In this document: piece by piece, positions 1-9,426 of the stretch
Numbering within the stretch: position 1 is the stretch's first letter
Layout of the letters: each line of letters opens with the position of its first letter
DNA from: Betaproteobacteria bacterium
Lineage (GTDB): Bacteria > Pseudomonadota > Gammaproteobacteria > Burkholderiales > Burkholderiaceae_C
Assembly: GCA_947453725.1 (NCBI GenBank)
Contig: CANGHH010000006.1
Coordinates: 124,001 to 188,000, forward strand
Reading direction: 5' to 3'
DNA length: 64,000 nt
Notes under the pieces: model-generated
The model's database searches: none
Told to the model about the DNA's origin: nothing
The model's input: only the letters and a program-made list of their open reading frames with translations
Translations under genes and position numbers: made by a program

Positions 1-298
1 CGTCGCCCATGTTCTCGGATTCGACCTCGAACTGGTTGTATTCGGCGTCCATGAAGGCGTACATCGGGTCGGCGAAGTAGGAGTAGGTGCACTCCTTCTT
101 GTCCAGGATGATCTGGTCCATCTTGTCGTCAGCCTTGAAGACGATCTCGGCCCCGCCGCCGTTCAGCAGGTTCTTCATCTTCAGGCGCACGGTGGCGGCA
201 TTGCGGCCACCGCGGCTGTACTCGGTCTTGAGCACGACCATCGGGTTGCTGGCGTGCATGATGACGTTGCCGGCGCGGATTTCCTGGGCGATTTTCAT
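1..298 (-). CDS. efp: Elongation factor P, N-terminal part (3' end outside window)
   Basis: The first 99 codons are present; the gene runs off the left edge. EF-P rescues ribosomes stalled at polyproline. The start is the ATG at 298 ([10 protein letters not shown]). The N-terminal KOW-like domain and the start of the OB domain are recognisable, with [16 protein letters not shown] and ESENMGD as family landmarks. The residue at the tip of the domain I loop is Arg32 (SRGGRNAA), the arginine type that is rhamnosylated rather than lysylated. The earP gene lies 53 bases upstream on the same strand, which fits. Confidence 0.97.
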   Translation of the reverse strand, partial: MKIAQEIRAGNVIMHASNPMVVLKTEYSRGGRNAATVRLKMKNLLNGGGAEIVFKADDKMDQIILDKKECTYSYFADPMYAFMDAEYNQFEVESENMGD

Positions 299-351
299 GG
301 CGTGTTCCGTAGATCGTTAAGGCTCGCGCATGCAGCGCAAAGCCGCTGATT

Positions 352-1416
352 CTAGCATTTGAGCGCCAGCCGCTCGTGCACGAAGGCACGCAACTGCGTG
401 CTCAGGTCGCTCCGGGCCAGCAAGCGCTGACGGAAAGCCTGCACGGCCCCGGCCCAGGGTGCCAGCGGCGGCAGCCCGGGCCAGGTGCTGCCGGACAGGC
501 CGTTCCAGGCCCACCACAGTGCGGTGACGGCCGGGCTGGCCTGCAGCGTTTCCAGCATCGCCTGCAGCTTGACGGCGTGCGCGCCGTCGTCTTGCGGGTA
601 GATCTGCCAGACGCAGGGTGCGCCGGCCCACAGCGCCCGCACCAGCGAGTCTTCGCCGCGGACGAAATTCAGGTCGCTGGCCCACAGCAGGCGGTCATAG
701 CCGGGTTGGTCCAGCCACGGCAAGGCGTGGCTGCGCAGGCCGCCGCGCTCGCTGCCGGGCGGCAGCAGTGCGTGGACTTGCGCCTGGGCGAAGCCGGGCG
801 TCAGCAGCAGCAGCGTCGGTTCGTCCGCCAGCGTCTCCAGCAGCGCCGGCAGCCGCGGGTTGCCGTAGCAGAACAGGCTGACCACGCGTTCGCCCGGCCG
901 CAGCAGCAGGCCCTGCCGCGCCAGCCAGGCGCTGCGGTCGAAGGCCGCGCGCCGCGCCAGCAGCAGCGGCTCGCGCAGCAGGCCGCCGGTGCGTTCGGTG
1001 AAGCCGGGGTAGAAAAACCACTTCGTCAGCCCGCTGGCCTGCGGTGACGGCAGGCCGTGCGAACGTTCGACGTAGCTTTCAGCGCTGAGGTATTCCAGGT
1101 TGATCCACACCGGCGGCTGCCGCTTCGCGGCCATCGCGGCAAGCCGTTCCGGCGGCGGGTCGCAGCCGAAAGCCTCGACGACCACATCGCCCGGCGCATC
1201 CTGCGGCCCGGGCCAGGGGAAGACGGTCACGCCCGGTGTGCCCTGCGGCGCCATGAAGGCCAGCGGCGCGACGTCGTCGATGACCAGGCGCACCCGGTCG
1301 CCGCGCGCGGCCAGGTCGGCGGCCAGGCGCCAGCAGACGCCGGCGTCGCCGAAGTTGTCGATGACGCGGCAGTAGAGGTCCCAGTTCAGCGCCGGGGATG
1401 GGGACAATGGCCGCAT
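352..1416 (-). CDS. earP: EF-P arginine rhamnosyltransferase EarP
   Basis: A 354-residue protein of the EarP (DUF2331) family, a GT-B inverting glycosyltransferase that moves rhamnose from dTDP-L-rhamnose to Arg32 of EF-P. Family blocks are visible: RVIDNFGDAGVCWRLA near the N-terminus, NLEYLSAESYVERSHGLPSP in the middle, and FVRGEDSLVRALWAG followed by VWQIYPQDDGAHAVKL in the donor-binding C-domain. The start is the ATG at 1416; the open frame extends further upstream but overlaps uvrC without family similarity. It is divergent from uvrC with only 34 bases between the starts, and reads toward efp. Confidence 0.95.
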   Translation of the reverse strand: MRPLSPSPALNWDLYCRVIDNFGDAGVCWRLAADLAARGDRVRLVIDDVAPLAFMAPQGTPGVTVFPWPGPQDAPGDVVVEAFGCDPPPERLAAMAAKRQPPVWINLEYLSAESYVERSHGLPSPQASGLTKWFFYPGFTERTGGLLREPLLLARRAAFDRSAWLARQGLLLRPGERVVSLFCYGNPRLPALLETLADEPTLLLLTPGFAQAQVHALLPPGSERGGLRSHALPWLDQPGYDRLLWASDLNFVRGEDSLVRALWAGAPCVWQIYPQDDGAHAVKLQAMLETLQASPAVTALWWAWNGLSGSTWPGLPPLAPWAGAVQAFRQRLLARSDLSTQLRAFVHERLALKC

Positions 1417-1450
1417 GGCGGGATTGTCGAAGCTTTGATAATCGGCGTCG

Positions 1451-3565
1451 ATGAGCGCTACCCAGCCCCCCCGCGACCTCTCACCTGAAAGCAGCCCGGC
1501 CGTCCTTGACCGCCTGCTGGCCGAGGTGGCCGCGCTGCCGCACATGCCAGGCGTCTACCGCTGGTTCGACGCCCAGGACGCGCTGCTCTACGTCGGCAAG
1601 GCGCGCGACCTGAAGAAGCGCGTGTCCAGCTACCTGCAGAAGGACCACGGCGGCACGCGCATCGGCCACATGGTGAGCAAGATCGCGCGGCTCGAGACGA
1701 CGGTGGTGCGCAGCGAGGCCGAGGCCCTGCTGCTGGAAAACAACCTCATCAAGACGCTGTCGCCGAAGTTCAACATCCTGTTCCGCGACGACAAGAGCTA
1801 CCCCTACCTGAAGATCACCGGCGTGAAGACGGGCAGTGCCGGTGCGGCCGCCGACGGGGCCGGGGCCCTGTCGGCGCCCAAGTACCCGCGGATGGCCTAT
1901 TTCCGCGGCGCCATCGACCGCAAGCACCGTTATTTCGGGCCCTACCCGAACGCCTGGGCGGTCAAGCAGACCATCCAGCTGATGCAGAAGGTCTTCCGCC
2001 TGCGGACCTGCGAAGACACGGTCTTCAACCACCGTTCGCGGCCTTGCCTGCTGTACCAGATCCAGCGCTGCTCGGGCCCCTGCGTGGGCCTGGTGTCGGC
2101 CGAGGACTACGGCCGCGACGTGCGCGACGCCGAACGATTCCTGCTCGGTGAACCGCAGGAGGTCATCAGCGACCTGCAGGCCCAGATGATGGTCCACGCC
2201 GAGGCGCTGGAATTCGAACGCGCCGCTGCGCTGCGTGACCGCATCGGTTCGCTGGCCAAGGTGCTGCACCAGCAGAGCGTCGAGGCCAGCAGCCTGTCGG
2301 CGATGGAGAAGGACGTCGACATCCTGGCCGTCAAGGTGGCCGGCGGCCGCGCATGCGTCAACCTGGCGATGGTCCGCGGCAGCCGTCACCTGGGCGACCG
2401 CGCCTATTTCCCGACGCATGTGGACGACGGCGCTGCGCTCAGCGAGCAGGAAGCCGAGGACCGCTTCGAGGAAGACCTGGCCGGGCCCGAGTCCAGCTAC
2501 TCGCCCGAGCAGGCGGTGCTGGAAGCCTTCATCGCGCAGCATTACATCGGGCAGTCGATTCCGCCGCAACTGGTCACCAGCCATGTCGTGGACCTGAACC
2601 TGCTCGACGCCTTGAGCGAGGCCGCCGGCGTGAAGGTGCGCGCCCAGCACCAGCCGCGCGAGCAGCGGCGCATCTGGCTGGAAATGGCGGCCAAGGGCGC
2701 CGAACTGTCGCTGGCGCGGCTGCTGGCCGAAGAGGGCTCGGCGCAGCAGCGCACGCGCTCGCTGGTCGAGGCGCTGGACCTGGACTGCGCCGACCCGGCG
2801 CAACTGCGCATCGAATGCTTCGACATCAGCCACACGGCCGGCGAAGCCACGCAGGCGTCCTGCGTGGTCTATGAAGGCCACGCGATGCAGAGCGGCCAGT
2901 ACCGCCGCTTCAACATCGACGGCATCACCGGCGGCGACGATTACGCGGCCATGCGCCAGGTGCTGACCCGGCGCTACGCCAAGTTGGCCGAGGCGATCGC
3001 GGCAGGCAAGGCGGACGAAGGCGAACCGGCGCCGGTCGCTGACCCCGACGCCGAGGAAGCGGCCGCCGTCGCGCCAGCTGCCGTTCCTGCAGCCAAAGCC
3101 CGCCGCGGCTTGGCGCGCCTGCCCGACCTGGTGCTGGTCGACGGTGGCCGTGGCCAGGTCAGCATGGCGCGCGGGGTCTTCGAGGAACTGGGCCTGGACC
3201 TGGGTCTGATCGTCGGGGTCGAGAAGGGCGAAGGCCGCAAGGTCGGTCTGGAGGAACTGGTCTTCGCCGACGGCCGTGACAAGGTTTACCTGGGCCACGA
3301 TTCGGCCGCGCTGATGCTGGTGGCGCAGATCCGCGACGAGGCGCACCGCTTCGCCATCACCGGCATGCGCGCCAAGCGGGCCAGCGTTCGCACGGGGGGC
3401 AGCAAGCTCGAAGACATCGCGGGTGTCGGGCCGCGCAAGCGCGCGCGCCTGCTGCAGCGCTTCGGCGGTCTGCGTGGCGTGGCCAGCGCCGGCGTCGAGG
3501 ACCTGGCCACCGTCGAAGGCATCTCGAAGGACCTGGCCGAAGAGATTTACCGTGCCCTGCATTGA
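1451..3565 (+). CDS. uvrC: Excinuclease ABC subunit C
   Basis: UvrC makes the dual incisions in nucleotide excision repair after loading by UvrB on damaged DNA. The 704 residues show the GIY-YIG nuclease at the N-terminus ([26 protein letters not shown]), the UVR motif near residue 240 ([15 protein letters not shown]), the RNase H-like C-terminal nuclease ([27 protein letters not shown]) and tandem helix-hairpin-helix motifs at the end ([16 protein letters not shown]). It is longer than the usual 600-620 residues because of an Ala/Glu/Pro-rich insertion inside the RNase H-like domain (about residues 510-550), common in GC-rich beta-proteobacteria. Confidence 0.97.
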   Translation: MSATQPPRDLSPESSPAVLDRLLAEVAALPHMPGVYRWFDAQDALLYVGKARDLKKRVSSYLQKDHGGTRIGHMVSKIARLETTVVRSEAEALLLENNLIKTLSPKFNILFRDDKSYPYLKITGVKTGSAGAAADGAGALSAPKYPRMAYFRGAIDRKHRYFGPYPNAWAVKQTIQLMQKVFRLRTCEDTVFNHRSRPCLLYQIQRCSGPCVGLVSAEDYGRDVRDAERFLLGEPQEVISDLQAQMMVHAEALEFERAAALRDRIGSLAKVLHQQSVEASSLSAMEKDVDILAVKVAGGRACVNLAMVRGSRHLGDRAYFPTHVDDGAALSEQEAEDRFEEDLAGPESSYSPEQAVLEAFIAQHYIGQSIPPQLVTSHVVDLNLLDALSEAAGVKVRAQHQPREQRRIWLEMAAKGAELSLARLLAEEGSAQQRTRSLVEALDLDCADPAQLRIECFDISHTAGEATQASCVVYEGHAMQSGQYRRFNIDGITGGDDYAAMRQVLTRRYAKLAEAIAAGKADEGEPAPVADPDAEEAAAVAPAAVPAAKARRGLARLPDLVLVDGGRGQVSMARGVFEELGLDLGLIVGVEKGEGRKVGLEELVFADGRDKVYLGHDSAALMLVAQIRDEAHRFAITGMRAKRASVRTGGSKLEDIAGVGPRKRARLLQRFGGLRGVASAGVEDLATVEGISKDLAEEIYRALH

Positions 3566-3581
3566 CCGCTGGGGCTGCGCA

Positions 3582-4013
3582 ATGGCCGTGTTGCTGCTGG
3601 CCGGCTGCGCCCTGCCGGCAGCAGCCGCCGAGGATGCCGCCGCCGCGTCGCCGCGCTACCTGCAACTCGAGCCGCCGGCCGCGCCGCGCAACGCCGCCGA
3701 GCTGCGCCTGCAGCTGGCCCGGCGGCTGGTCGCCGCCCACCCCGACACCAGCTACCTCAGCCCCACGCCCGACCGGCTGTGGGCCATCCCGGTGCTGCAG
3801 GTCGAGCTGAACGCCGACGGCAGCGTGCGCAAGATCGTCGTCCTGCGCCACCCGACGACCGGCGATGAAGCCACGCGGCTGGCCATCGCGGCCGTCCGGC
3901 GCGCGGCGCCCTACGGCCGGGTCGCGAAACTGCCCAGACCCTGGACGGTGATCGAGACTTTCCTGTTCGACGATGCGCTGCGTTTCAAGCCGCGCACGCT
4001 GGATACCGATTGA
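3582..4013 (+). CDS. Small exported protein, possible TonB C-terminal-like fold
   Basis: About 143 residues. The N-terminus (MAVLLLAGCALPAAAAED) reads as a signal peptide with a possible lipobox (LAGC), so it may be a lipoprotein. The rest has the pattern VLQVELNADGSVRKIVVLRHPTTGDEA followed by AIAAVRRAAPYGRV, which resembles TonB C-terminal-like domains of small periplasmic proteins; this is a weak resemblance. An upstream GTG at 3552, overlapping the end of uvrC by 14 bases, is an alternative start giving a longer signal region. Its position between uvrC and pgsA suggests co-transcription. The function is unknown. Confidence 0.7.
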   Translation: MAVLLLAGCALPAAAAEDAAAASPRYLQLEPPAAPRNAAELRLQLARRLVAAHPDTSYLSPTPDRLWAIPVLQVELNADGSVRKIVVLRHPTTGDEATRLAIAAVRRAAPYGRVAKLPRPWTVIETFLFDDALRFKPRTLDTD

Positions 4014-4062
4014 TCGCCTGCAGCGCCCGCCGCAGGCCGGCCCGCTTGGGCACAATCGGGCG

Positions 4063-4629
4063 ATGTTCCTGACCATCCCCACGCTGCTGACCTGGGCGCG
4101 CATCGCGGCCATTCCCTTCATCGTGGGCGTCTACTACCTGCCCTGGGACATGGCCAGCAAGAACCTGGCGGCCACGCTGATGTTCATGCTGTTCGCGGCC
4201 ACCGACTGGCTCGACGGCTGGCTGGCCCGCAAGCTGAACCAGACATCGGCCTTCGGCGCCTTCCTCGACCCGGTGGCTGACAAGATCCTGATCTGCGCGT
4301 CGCTGCTGGTCCTGCTGCAGCAGGACCGCGTCGACACGCTGATCGCGCTGGTCATCATCGGCCGCGAGATCGCCATCTCGGCGCTGCGCGAATGGATGGC
4401 GCAGATCGGCGCTTCACGCAGCGTCGCCGTGCACATGCTGGGCAAGCTGAAGACGGTGGCGCAGATGGTCGCCATTCCCTTCCTGCTCTACGACGGACGC
4501 CTGTTCGGCCTGATCGGCACGCGGCAGTGGGGCGGCTGGCTGATGACGGTCGCCGCCGTGTTGACCATCTGGTCGATGGTCTATTACCTGCGCAAGGCGA
4601 TTCCCGAAATCCGCGCCAAGGCCCGCTGA
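4063..4629 (+). CDS. pgsA: CDP-diacylglycerol-glycerol-3-phosphate 3-phosphatidyltransferase
   Basis: PgsA makes phosphatidylglycerophosphate from CDP-diacylglycerol and sn-glycerol-3-phosphate, the committed step to phosphatidylglycerol and cardiolipin, in the inner membrane. The 188 residues contain the CDP-alcohol phosphatidyltransferase signature (DGWLAR, then eight residues, GAFLDPVAD), with the Mg-binding aspartates in place, and several hydrophobic membrane segments. The ATG at 4063 gives the usual family length and N-terminus (MFLTIPTLLTWARI). The pair uvrC-pgsA is a conserved neighbourhood in proteobacteria. Confidence 0.95.
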   Translation: MFLTIPTLLTWARIAAIPFIVGVYYLPWDMASKNLAATLMFMLFAATDWLDGWLARKLNQTSAFGAFLDPVADKILICASLLVLLQQDRVDTLIALVIIGREIAISALREWMAQIGASRSVAVHMLGKLKTVAQMVAIPFLLYDGRLFGLIGTRQWGGWLMTVAAVLTIWSMVYYLRKAIPEIRAKAR

Positions 4630-5556
4630 GTGGCTGCCATTTCGGACCGCGCGCTGGTGCGCGCCACGCCGGTGGCCTTCGTGCTGATCTGGAGCACGGG
4701 CTTCGTCGTCGCGCGGCTGGGCATGCCGCACGCGCAGCCGCTGAGCTTCCTGATGTGCCGCTATGGCCTGTCGGCGCTGCTGTTCGCGCTGTGGGTGCGT
4801 ACCGCCGGCGTGGCCTGGCCGCAGGGCCGCCGGCAGTGGCTGCACCTGGGCGTCGTCGGCACGCTGATCCAGGCCGGCTACCTGGGCGGCGTGTGGTGCG
4901 CGGTGAAGGCCGGGCTGGGCGCCGGGCTGGTGGCCCTGATCGTCGGCCTGCAGCCGGTGCTGACGGCGCTGTGGATGAATTCACGCGGCGCAGGGGGGGC
5001 CGCGGCGCAGCGCGTGCTGCCGCTGCAGTGGCTGGGGCTGGCGCTGGGTCTGGGCGGGCTCTTGCTGGTGGTCTGGCAGAAGCTGCATGTCGGCGAAGCC
5101 CGCGCCCAGACGGTCGCCCTGGCGGCCTTCGCCTTGCTGAGCATCACCGCCGGCACGCTGTACCAGAAACGCTGGGTGCAGGCCTGCGACGTGCGCAGCG
5201 CCAACACCGTGCAGTTGCTGGCCGCCTTCACCGTGACGCTGCCGCTGGCGCTGGTCGAGCCGTGGCAGTTCGACCCCAACCCCGACCTGTTCATCGCGCT
5301 GGCCTGGTCGGTGCTGGTGCTGACGCTGGGCGGCAGTTCGCTGCTGTCGCTGCTGATCCAGCGCGGCGCTGCCACCGCCGTCACCAGCCTGATGTACCTG
5401 GTGCCGCCGACCACCGCGCTGATGGCCTGGTGGCTGTTCAATGAAACACTCACCGCCACCGTTTTCTCGGGAATGGCCCTCACCGCGGCAGGCGTTGCCC
5501 TGGTGGTGCGGCCAGGCCGTCCCACAGTCCCCGTTCTGAAGGAGTCCACACCATGA
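4630..5556 (+). CDS. EamA/DMT-family transporter
   Basis: A 308-residue protein with about ten hydrophobic segments arranged as two EamA repeats (for example FVLIWSTGFVVARLG at the start and TSLMYLVPPTTALMAWWLF in the second half), typical of drug/metabolite transporter superfamily exporters in the inner membrane. The start is a GTG directly after the pgsA stop, and its end overlaps the next ATG by 4 bases, so it is probably cotranscribed with both neighbours. The substrate cannot be told from the sequence. Confidence 0.88.
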   Translation: MAAISDRALVRATPVAFVLIWSTGFVVARLGMPHAQPLSFLMCRYGLSALLFALWVRTAGVAWPQGRRQWLHLGVVGTLIQAGYLGGVWCAVKAGLGAGLVALIVGLQPVLTALWMNSRGAGGAAAQRVLPLQWLGLALGLGGLLLVVWQKLHVGEARAQTVALAAFALLSITAGTLYQKRWVQACDVRSANTVQLLAAFTVTLPLALVEPWQFDPNPDLFIALAWSVLVLTLGGSSLLSLLIQRGAATAVTSLMYLVPPTTALMAWWLFNETLTATVFSGMALTAAGVALVVRPGRPTVPVLKESTP

Positions 5557-6644
5557 GCAAGCACCGCATCGCCATCATTCCGGGCGACGGCATCGGCAAG
5601 GAAGTCATGCCCGTCGGCGTGGCCGCACTCGAGGCCGTCGCCGGACGCTTCGGCATCGGGCTGCAACTCGACCACTTCGATTTCGCCAGCTGCGATTACT
5701 ACGCCAAGCACGGCGACATGATGCCGGCCGACTGGAAGGACCAGATCGGCGGCCACGAGGCGATCCTGTTCGGCGCCGTCGGCTGGCCGGCCACCGTACC
5801 CGACCACATCTCGCTGTGGGGTTCGCTGATCAAGTTCCGCCGCGACTTCGACCAGTACGTCAACCTGCGCCCGGCGCGGCTGATGCCGGGCATCCGTTCG
5901 CCGCTGGTCAACCGCCAGGGCGAGCCGCTCAAGCCCGGCGAGATCGACATGTGGATCGTGCGCGAGAACACCGAAGGCGAGTACTCCAGCGTCGGTGGCC
6001 GCATGTTCGAAGGCAGCGACCGCGAGTTCGTCACCCAGCAGACGGTGATGTCCCGTGTCGGGGTCGACCGCGTGCTGAAGTTCGCCTTTGAGCTGGCCGC
6101 CTCGCGGCCGCGCCACAAGCTGACCTCGGCGACCAAGAGCAACGGCATCGCCATCACCATGCCCTACTGGGACGAGCGTGTCGAGGCGATGGCCAAGTCC
6201 TACCCGCAGGTGGCGGTGGACCGGTATCACATCGACATCCTGACGGCCTTCTTCGTGCAGCGCCCGCAGCTGTTCGACGTGGTGGTGGCCAGCAACCTGT
6301 TCGGTGACATCCTGTCCGACCTGGGCCCGGCCTGCACCGGCACCATCGGTATCGCGCCGTCGGCCAACCTGAACCCGACACGGCAGTGGCCCAGCCTGTT
6401 CGAGCCGGTGCACGGCTCGGCGCCCGACATCGCGGGCAAGGGCATCGCCAACCCGATCGGACAGGTCTGGTCGGTAGCCATGCTGCTCGACTTCCTCGGC
6501 CACCGCGCTGCCCACGATGCGGTGATGAGCGCCATCGAGGCCGTCCTGGCTGACCCCGAGGCCCCGCGCACGCCCGATCTGGGTGGCCGTGCCGGCACCG
6601 GCGACCTGGGGCGGGCCCTGGTCGCGACCCTGGCCCGCGGCTAG
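5553..6644 (+). CDS. Tartrate dehydrogenase / D-malate dehydrogenase family protein
   Basis: A 363-residue member of the isocitrate/isopropylmalate dehydrogenase family. The opening RIAIIPGDGIGKEV, the substrate-binding WIVRENTEGEYSS, NLFGDILSDLGP in the metal site and EPVHGSAPDIAGKGIANP in the NAD-binding loop are all present. The segment GWPATVPDHISLWG and the overall length match TtuC/DmlA-type enzymes, which oxidise tartrate or D-malate with NAD, rather than LeuB or Icd. RBS AAGGAG lies before the ATG, overlapping the upstream transporter. Assignment between tartrate, D-malate and related acids is not possible here. Confidence 0.88.
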   Translation: MSKHRIAIIPGDGIGKEVMPVGVAALEAVAGRFGIGLQLDHFDFASCDYYAKHGDMMPADWKDQIGGHEAILFGAVGWPATVPDHISLWGSLIKFRRDFDQYVNLRPARLMPGIRSPLVNRQGEPLKPGEIDMWIVRENTEGEYSSVGGRMFEGSDREFVTQQTVMSRVGVDRVLKFAFELAASRPRHKLTSATKSNGIAITMPYWDERVEAMAKSYPQVAVDRYHIDILTAFFVQRPQLFDVVVASNLFGDILSDLGPACTGTIGIAPSANLNPTRQWPSLFEPVHGSAPDIAGKGIANPIGQVWSVAMLLDFLGHRAAHDAVMSAIEAVLADPEAPRTPDLGGRAGTGDLGRALVATLARG

Positions 6645-6736
6645 CGCGGCGCGGCACCGCGGTCTGGCGGCGGTGCTGCCGCAGGCGGCCCGGCCCCCGT
6701 TTCGCGGGGTGTCAGGGCCTAGAATCGCGGCGCCGC

Positions 6737-6766
6737 TTGACACCGCCGAAAGCAGCGGGGCTTAAT
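6737..6766 (+). promoter_or_regulatory. Candidate sigma-70 promoter of the HU gene
   Basis: A perfect -35 box TTGACA (6737-6742) is followed after 18 bases by CTTAAT (6761-6766, four of six matches to the -10 consensus). It lies about 57 bases before the HU start in the 178-base gap after the dehydrogenase gene. Confidence 0.45.
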
Positions 6767-6822
6767 GTTTTCAGACGGCGGACAGACCGAATTCCAAGAC
6801 CAACAGCGTGGGGACCAGCGAC

Positions 6823-7092
6823 GTGAACAAGAGCGAACTCATCGAGCACATAGCGCAGCAGGCCGACATATCCAAGGCCGCTGCGTCGCGCTCGCTGGAA
6901 GCGGTGATCGACGCTGTCAAGACCACGCTGAAGAAAGGCAACAGCGTCACCATCACCGGCTTCGGTACCTTCACTGCACCCAAGCGGGCGGCCCGCATGG
7001 GTCGCAACCCCCGCACCGGTGCGGCGATCAAGATCAAGGCCGCCAAGGTGCCGAAGTTCCGGCCCGGCAAGGGCCTGCGCGACGCGCTGTAA
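6823..7092 (+). CDS. hup: HU-family DNA-binding protein
   Basis: An 89-residue histone-like protein that binds and bends DNA without strong sequence preference. The N-terminal dimerisation helices (NKSELIEHIAQQADISKAAASRSL), the core GFGTFTAPKRAARMGRNPRTG with the DNA-binding arm, and the end KAAKVPKFRPGKGLRDAL match HU closely. I chose the GTG at 6823 because it gives the standard N-terminus; an upstream in-frame start at 6808 would add five residues foreign to the family. A tRNA-Val gene follows. Confidence 0.93.
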   Translation: MNKSELIEHIAQQADISKAAASRSLEAVIDAVKTTLKKGNSVTITGFGTFTAPKRAARMGRNPRTGAAIKIKAAKVPKFRPGKGLRDAL

Positions 7093-7117
7093 AGCGCGCT
7101 TCGCGCATCCGCACTGC

Positions 7118-7193
7118 GGGTGCTTAGCTCAGTTGGCAGAGCGTCGCCTTTACACGGCGCAGGTCGGCGGTTCGAGCCCGTCAGCACCCACCA
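7118..7193 (+). tRNA. tRNA-Val (anticodon UAC)
   Basis: A cloverleaf can be drawn: acceptor GGGTGCT pairs with AGCACCC, the D-arm is GCTC-AGTTGGCA-GAGC, the anticodon loop TTTACAC carries TAC at 7151-7153, and the T-arm contains GGTTCGAGCCC. The CCA end is encoded (7191-7193). The outermost anticodon-stem pair is a mismatch. Confidence 0.95.
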
Positions 7194-7217
7194 TCACCTC
7201 CCTGAAGGTTTCCCCTG

Positions 7218-9128
7218 ATGTTTGACTTCGTTCGCGAACACACCCGCCTGGCACTGGGCTTCATGCTCTTGCTGATCATCCCGTCGTTCATCTTCTTCGG
7301 CGTGCAGGGCTACTCGCGCTTCACCGACGGCAGCAACACCACGGTGGCCAAGGTCGACGGGCAGGGCATCACCCGCAATGAATGGGACGACGCGCACAAG
7401 CGCTATGTCGATCAGGTCCGGGGCCAGTCGCCGGGCATCGACGCCGCGCTGATCGACACCCCCGCCCTGCGCCGCGACACGCTGGACGGCCTGATTCGCG
7501 ACCGCGTGCTGCTGGCTGCCGCCAACCACCTGCAGCTCTACCCGACCGTGAACCGGATGGCCCGACTGTTCGACAGCGACCCGCAGTTCGCCGGCCTTCG
7601 CGGCCCCGACGGCAAGCTCAACCGCGAGTTGCTGGCCATGCAGGGCATGAGCCCCGAGCTCTTCGACCAGCGCTTGCGCCAGGACCTGGCGACGCGCCAG
7701 GTGTTGGCTGGCGTGACGCAGACCGCACCGGTGCCCGCGCTGGCCGCCTCGGCCGCCCTGGATGCCTATTTCCAGCGCCGCGAGGTTCAGGTCCAGCGTT
7801 TCGAGCCGGCCGCCTACCGGGCCAAGGTCAGCCCTGGTGACGCCGAGGTCGAGGCCTACTACAAGGCCAACGAAGCGCAGTTCAAGGCGCCCGAGCAGGC
7901 CACCATCGACTACGTGGTGCTCGACCTGGAAACCCTGGCCAAGGGCATCGCCGTGAGCGACGTCGAACTGCGCAAGGCTTACGACGAAGGCATCGCCAAG
8001 TACACCGTGCCCGAAGAGCGGCGCGCCAGCCACATCCTGATCAAGGCCGAAAAGGATGCGCCGGCCGCCGAACGCGCAAAGGCCAAGGCCAAGGCGCTGG
8101 CCCTGCTGGCCGAGGTGCGCAAGAACCCGGCCGTGTTCGCCGAACTGGCGCGCAAGAATTCCGACGATCCGGGCTCGGCGGCCAAGGGCGGCGACCTCGA
8201 CTTCTTCGGGCGCGGTGCCATGGTCAAGCCCTTCGAGGACACCGTCTTCAAGTTGAAGACCGGCGAGATCAGCGACCTGGTGGAAACCGATTTCGGCTTC
8301 CACGTGATGACCTTGACGGCCGTTCGCGGCGGGCAGAGCAAGCCCTTCGATGCGGTCCGCAGCGAGATCGACGCCGAATTGCGCAAGGCGCAAGCCCAGC
8401 GCCGCTGGGCCGAGAACGCCGAGATGTTCACCAACACGGTCTACGAACAGAGCGACAGCCTGAAGCCGGTGATCGACAAGCTGAAGCTCGAACAGCAGAC
8501 CGCCACCGTGATGCGCAACGCACCGGCCGCCGCCAAGGGCCCGCTGGCATCGGCCAAGTTCCTGGACGCGGTCTTCGGCACTGACAGCCTGCGCAACAAG
8601 CGCAACACCGATGCGCTCGAAGTCGGTCCCAACCAATTGATCGCGGCCCATGTCACGCAGCATCAGCCGGCGCGCGTCCTGCCTTTCTCCGACGTCAAGG
8701 ACGCGGCACGCGAGCGCGTCATCGACATCCAGGCCGCCCAGCTGGCCCGCAAGGACGGCGAAGCGCGGGCGGCTGCGTTGCGCGGCAACCCGGCCGAGGG
8801 CCTGCCGAACACGCTGACCGTGTCACGCAGCAACGCACAGGGCCTGCCCAGGACCCTGCTCGATGCGCTGATGCGCGCCGACGCCGGCAAACTGCCGGCC
8901 GTGCTGGGCCTCGACCTGCCGGGGCAGGGCTACGTCGTGATGCGCCTGACGCAGGTGCTGCCGCGCGAGAACCCGCCCGGCGCTGACGAGTCGATGCGCG
9001 CGCAGTACACGCAGGCCTGGGCGGCCGCCGAAGCCGATGCCTACCTGGCAGCCTTGAAGCAGCGCTACAAGGTCGAGATCAAGTCCGCGGCCGAGGCCCC
9101 CGCCGACGCCGCTTCGGCCGCGCGCTGA
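7218..9128 (+). CDS. ppiD: Periplasmic folding chaperone / peptidyl-prolyl isomerase PpiD-like
   Basis: A 636-residue inner-membrane-anchored chaperone that helps newly exported proteins fold in the periplasm. Order: short cytoplasmic N-terminus, one membrane anchor ([19 protein letters not shown], about residues 10-28), a SurA-like chaperone region ([12 protein letters not shown]), a parvulin (PpiC) domain at about residues 270-365 ([44 protein letters not shown]) and a long C-terminal chaperone part. The length matches the family. It lies between tRNA-Val and tRNA-His and is the last complete chromosomal protein gene before the mobile element. Confidence 0.93.
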   Translation: MFDFVREHTRLALGFMLLLIIPSFIFFGVQGYSRFTDGSNTTVAKVDGQGITRNEWDDAHKRYVDQVRGQSPGIDAALIDTPALRRDTLDGLIRDRVLLAAANHLQLYPTVNRMARLFDSDPQFAGLRGPDGKLNRELLAMQGMSPELFDQRLRQDLATRQVLAGVTQTAPVPALAASAALDAYFQRREVQVQRFEPAAYRAKVSPGDAEVEAYYKANEAQFKAPEQATIDYVVLDLETLAKGIAVSDVELRKAYDEGIAKYTVPEERRASHILIKAEKDAPAAERAKAKAKALALLAEVRKNPAVFAELARKNSDDPGSAAKGGDLDFFGRGAMVKPFEDTVFKLKTGEISDLVETDFGFHVMTLTAVRGGQSKPFDAVRSEIDAELRKAQAQRRWAENAEMFTNTVYEQSDSLKPVIDKLKLEQQTATVMRNAPAAAKGPLASAKFLDAVFGTDSLRNKRNTDALEVGPNQLIAAHVTQHQPARVLPFSDVKDAARERVIDIQAAQLARKDGEARAAALRGNPAEGLPNTLTVSRSNAQGLPRTLLDALMRADAGKLPAVLGLDLPGQGYVVMRLTQVLPRENPPGADESMRAQYTQAWAAAEADAYLAALKQRYKVEIKSAAEAPADAASAAR

Positions 9129-9176
9129 TCGCGCGATGGCCTGGGCTTGAAGCGCAGGTATACTTCGAAGTTCGGT

Positions 9177-9253
9177 GGTGGCTGTAGCTCAGTTGGTAGA
9201 GTCCAGGATTGTGATTCCTGTTGTCGTGGGTTCGAGCCCCATCAGCCACCCCA
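9177..9253 (+). tRNA. tRNA-His (anticodon GUG), integration target of the ICE
   Basis: It has the extra 5' G (9177) typical of tRNA-His, acceptor GTGGCTG paired with CAGCCAC (9243-9249), discriminator C, encoded CCA (9251-9253), and anticodon GTG in the loop TTGTGAT. The T-arm is GTGGGTTCGAGCCCCAT. The integrase gene starts 172 bases downstream in the same orientation, the usual arrangement for tRNA-targeting elements. Confidence 0.95.
9229..9253 (+). other. Inferred attachment site (attL) at the 3' end of tRNA-His
   Basis: P4-type integrases normally recombine at the T-arm to 3' end of a tRNA, so the core should lie inside this segment. A second copy (attR) is not in the window, so the exact core cannot be set. 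Confidence 0.55.
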
Positions 9254-9365
9254 TCCCAGCGTTTCACTCGGTCCCATGCCGGACCGAACTTCCCGCAAAA
9301 TCAACGACTTAGCCGGTCGCTTGAGTCAGGAAGTCTCCTGCCGTCTCACGGCAGCGCAGCGCAAG

Positions 9366-9426
9366 TAGGGGAACATGTAGGGGAACAAATGGCGTTCATC
9401 AGGCCATTTGGAGTTTTGTTCCCCTA
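9366..9426. repeat. Tandem and inverted TAGGGGAAC repeats overlapping the integrase start
   Basis: TAGGGGAAC occurs at 9366-9374 and 9378-9386 in direct orientation with 12-base periodicity, and inverted (GTTCCCCTA) at 9418-9426, ending in the integrase ATG. Between them AAATGGC (9387-9393) and GCCATTT (9403-9409) form a second inverted pair, so the leader can fold into a long hairpin. These could be integrase arm-binding sites, an autoregulatory operator, or both. Confidence 0.6.

Noticed and set aside
1481-3562. A 693-residue open frame on the minus strand
   Set aside because: It is antisense to uvrC along its whole length; high GC leaves open frames opposite real genes. No similarity or RBS.
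4878-6743. A 621-residue minus-strand open frame
   Set aside because: Shadow of the permease and dehydrogenase genes.
6808-6822. Upstream start for HU
   Set aside because: It would add five residues not found in the family; the GTG at 6823 gives the standard HU N-terminus.
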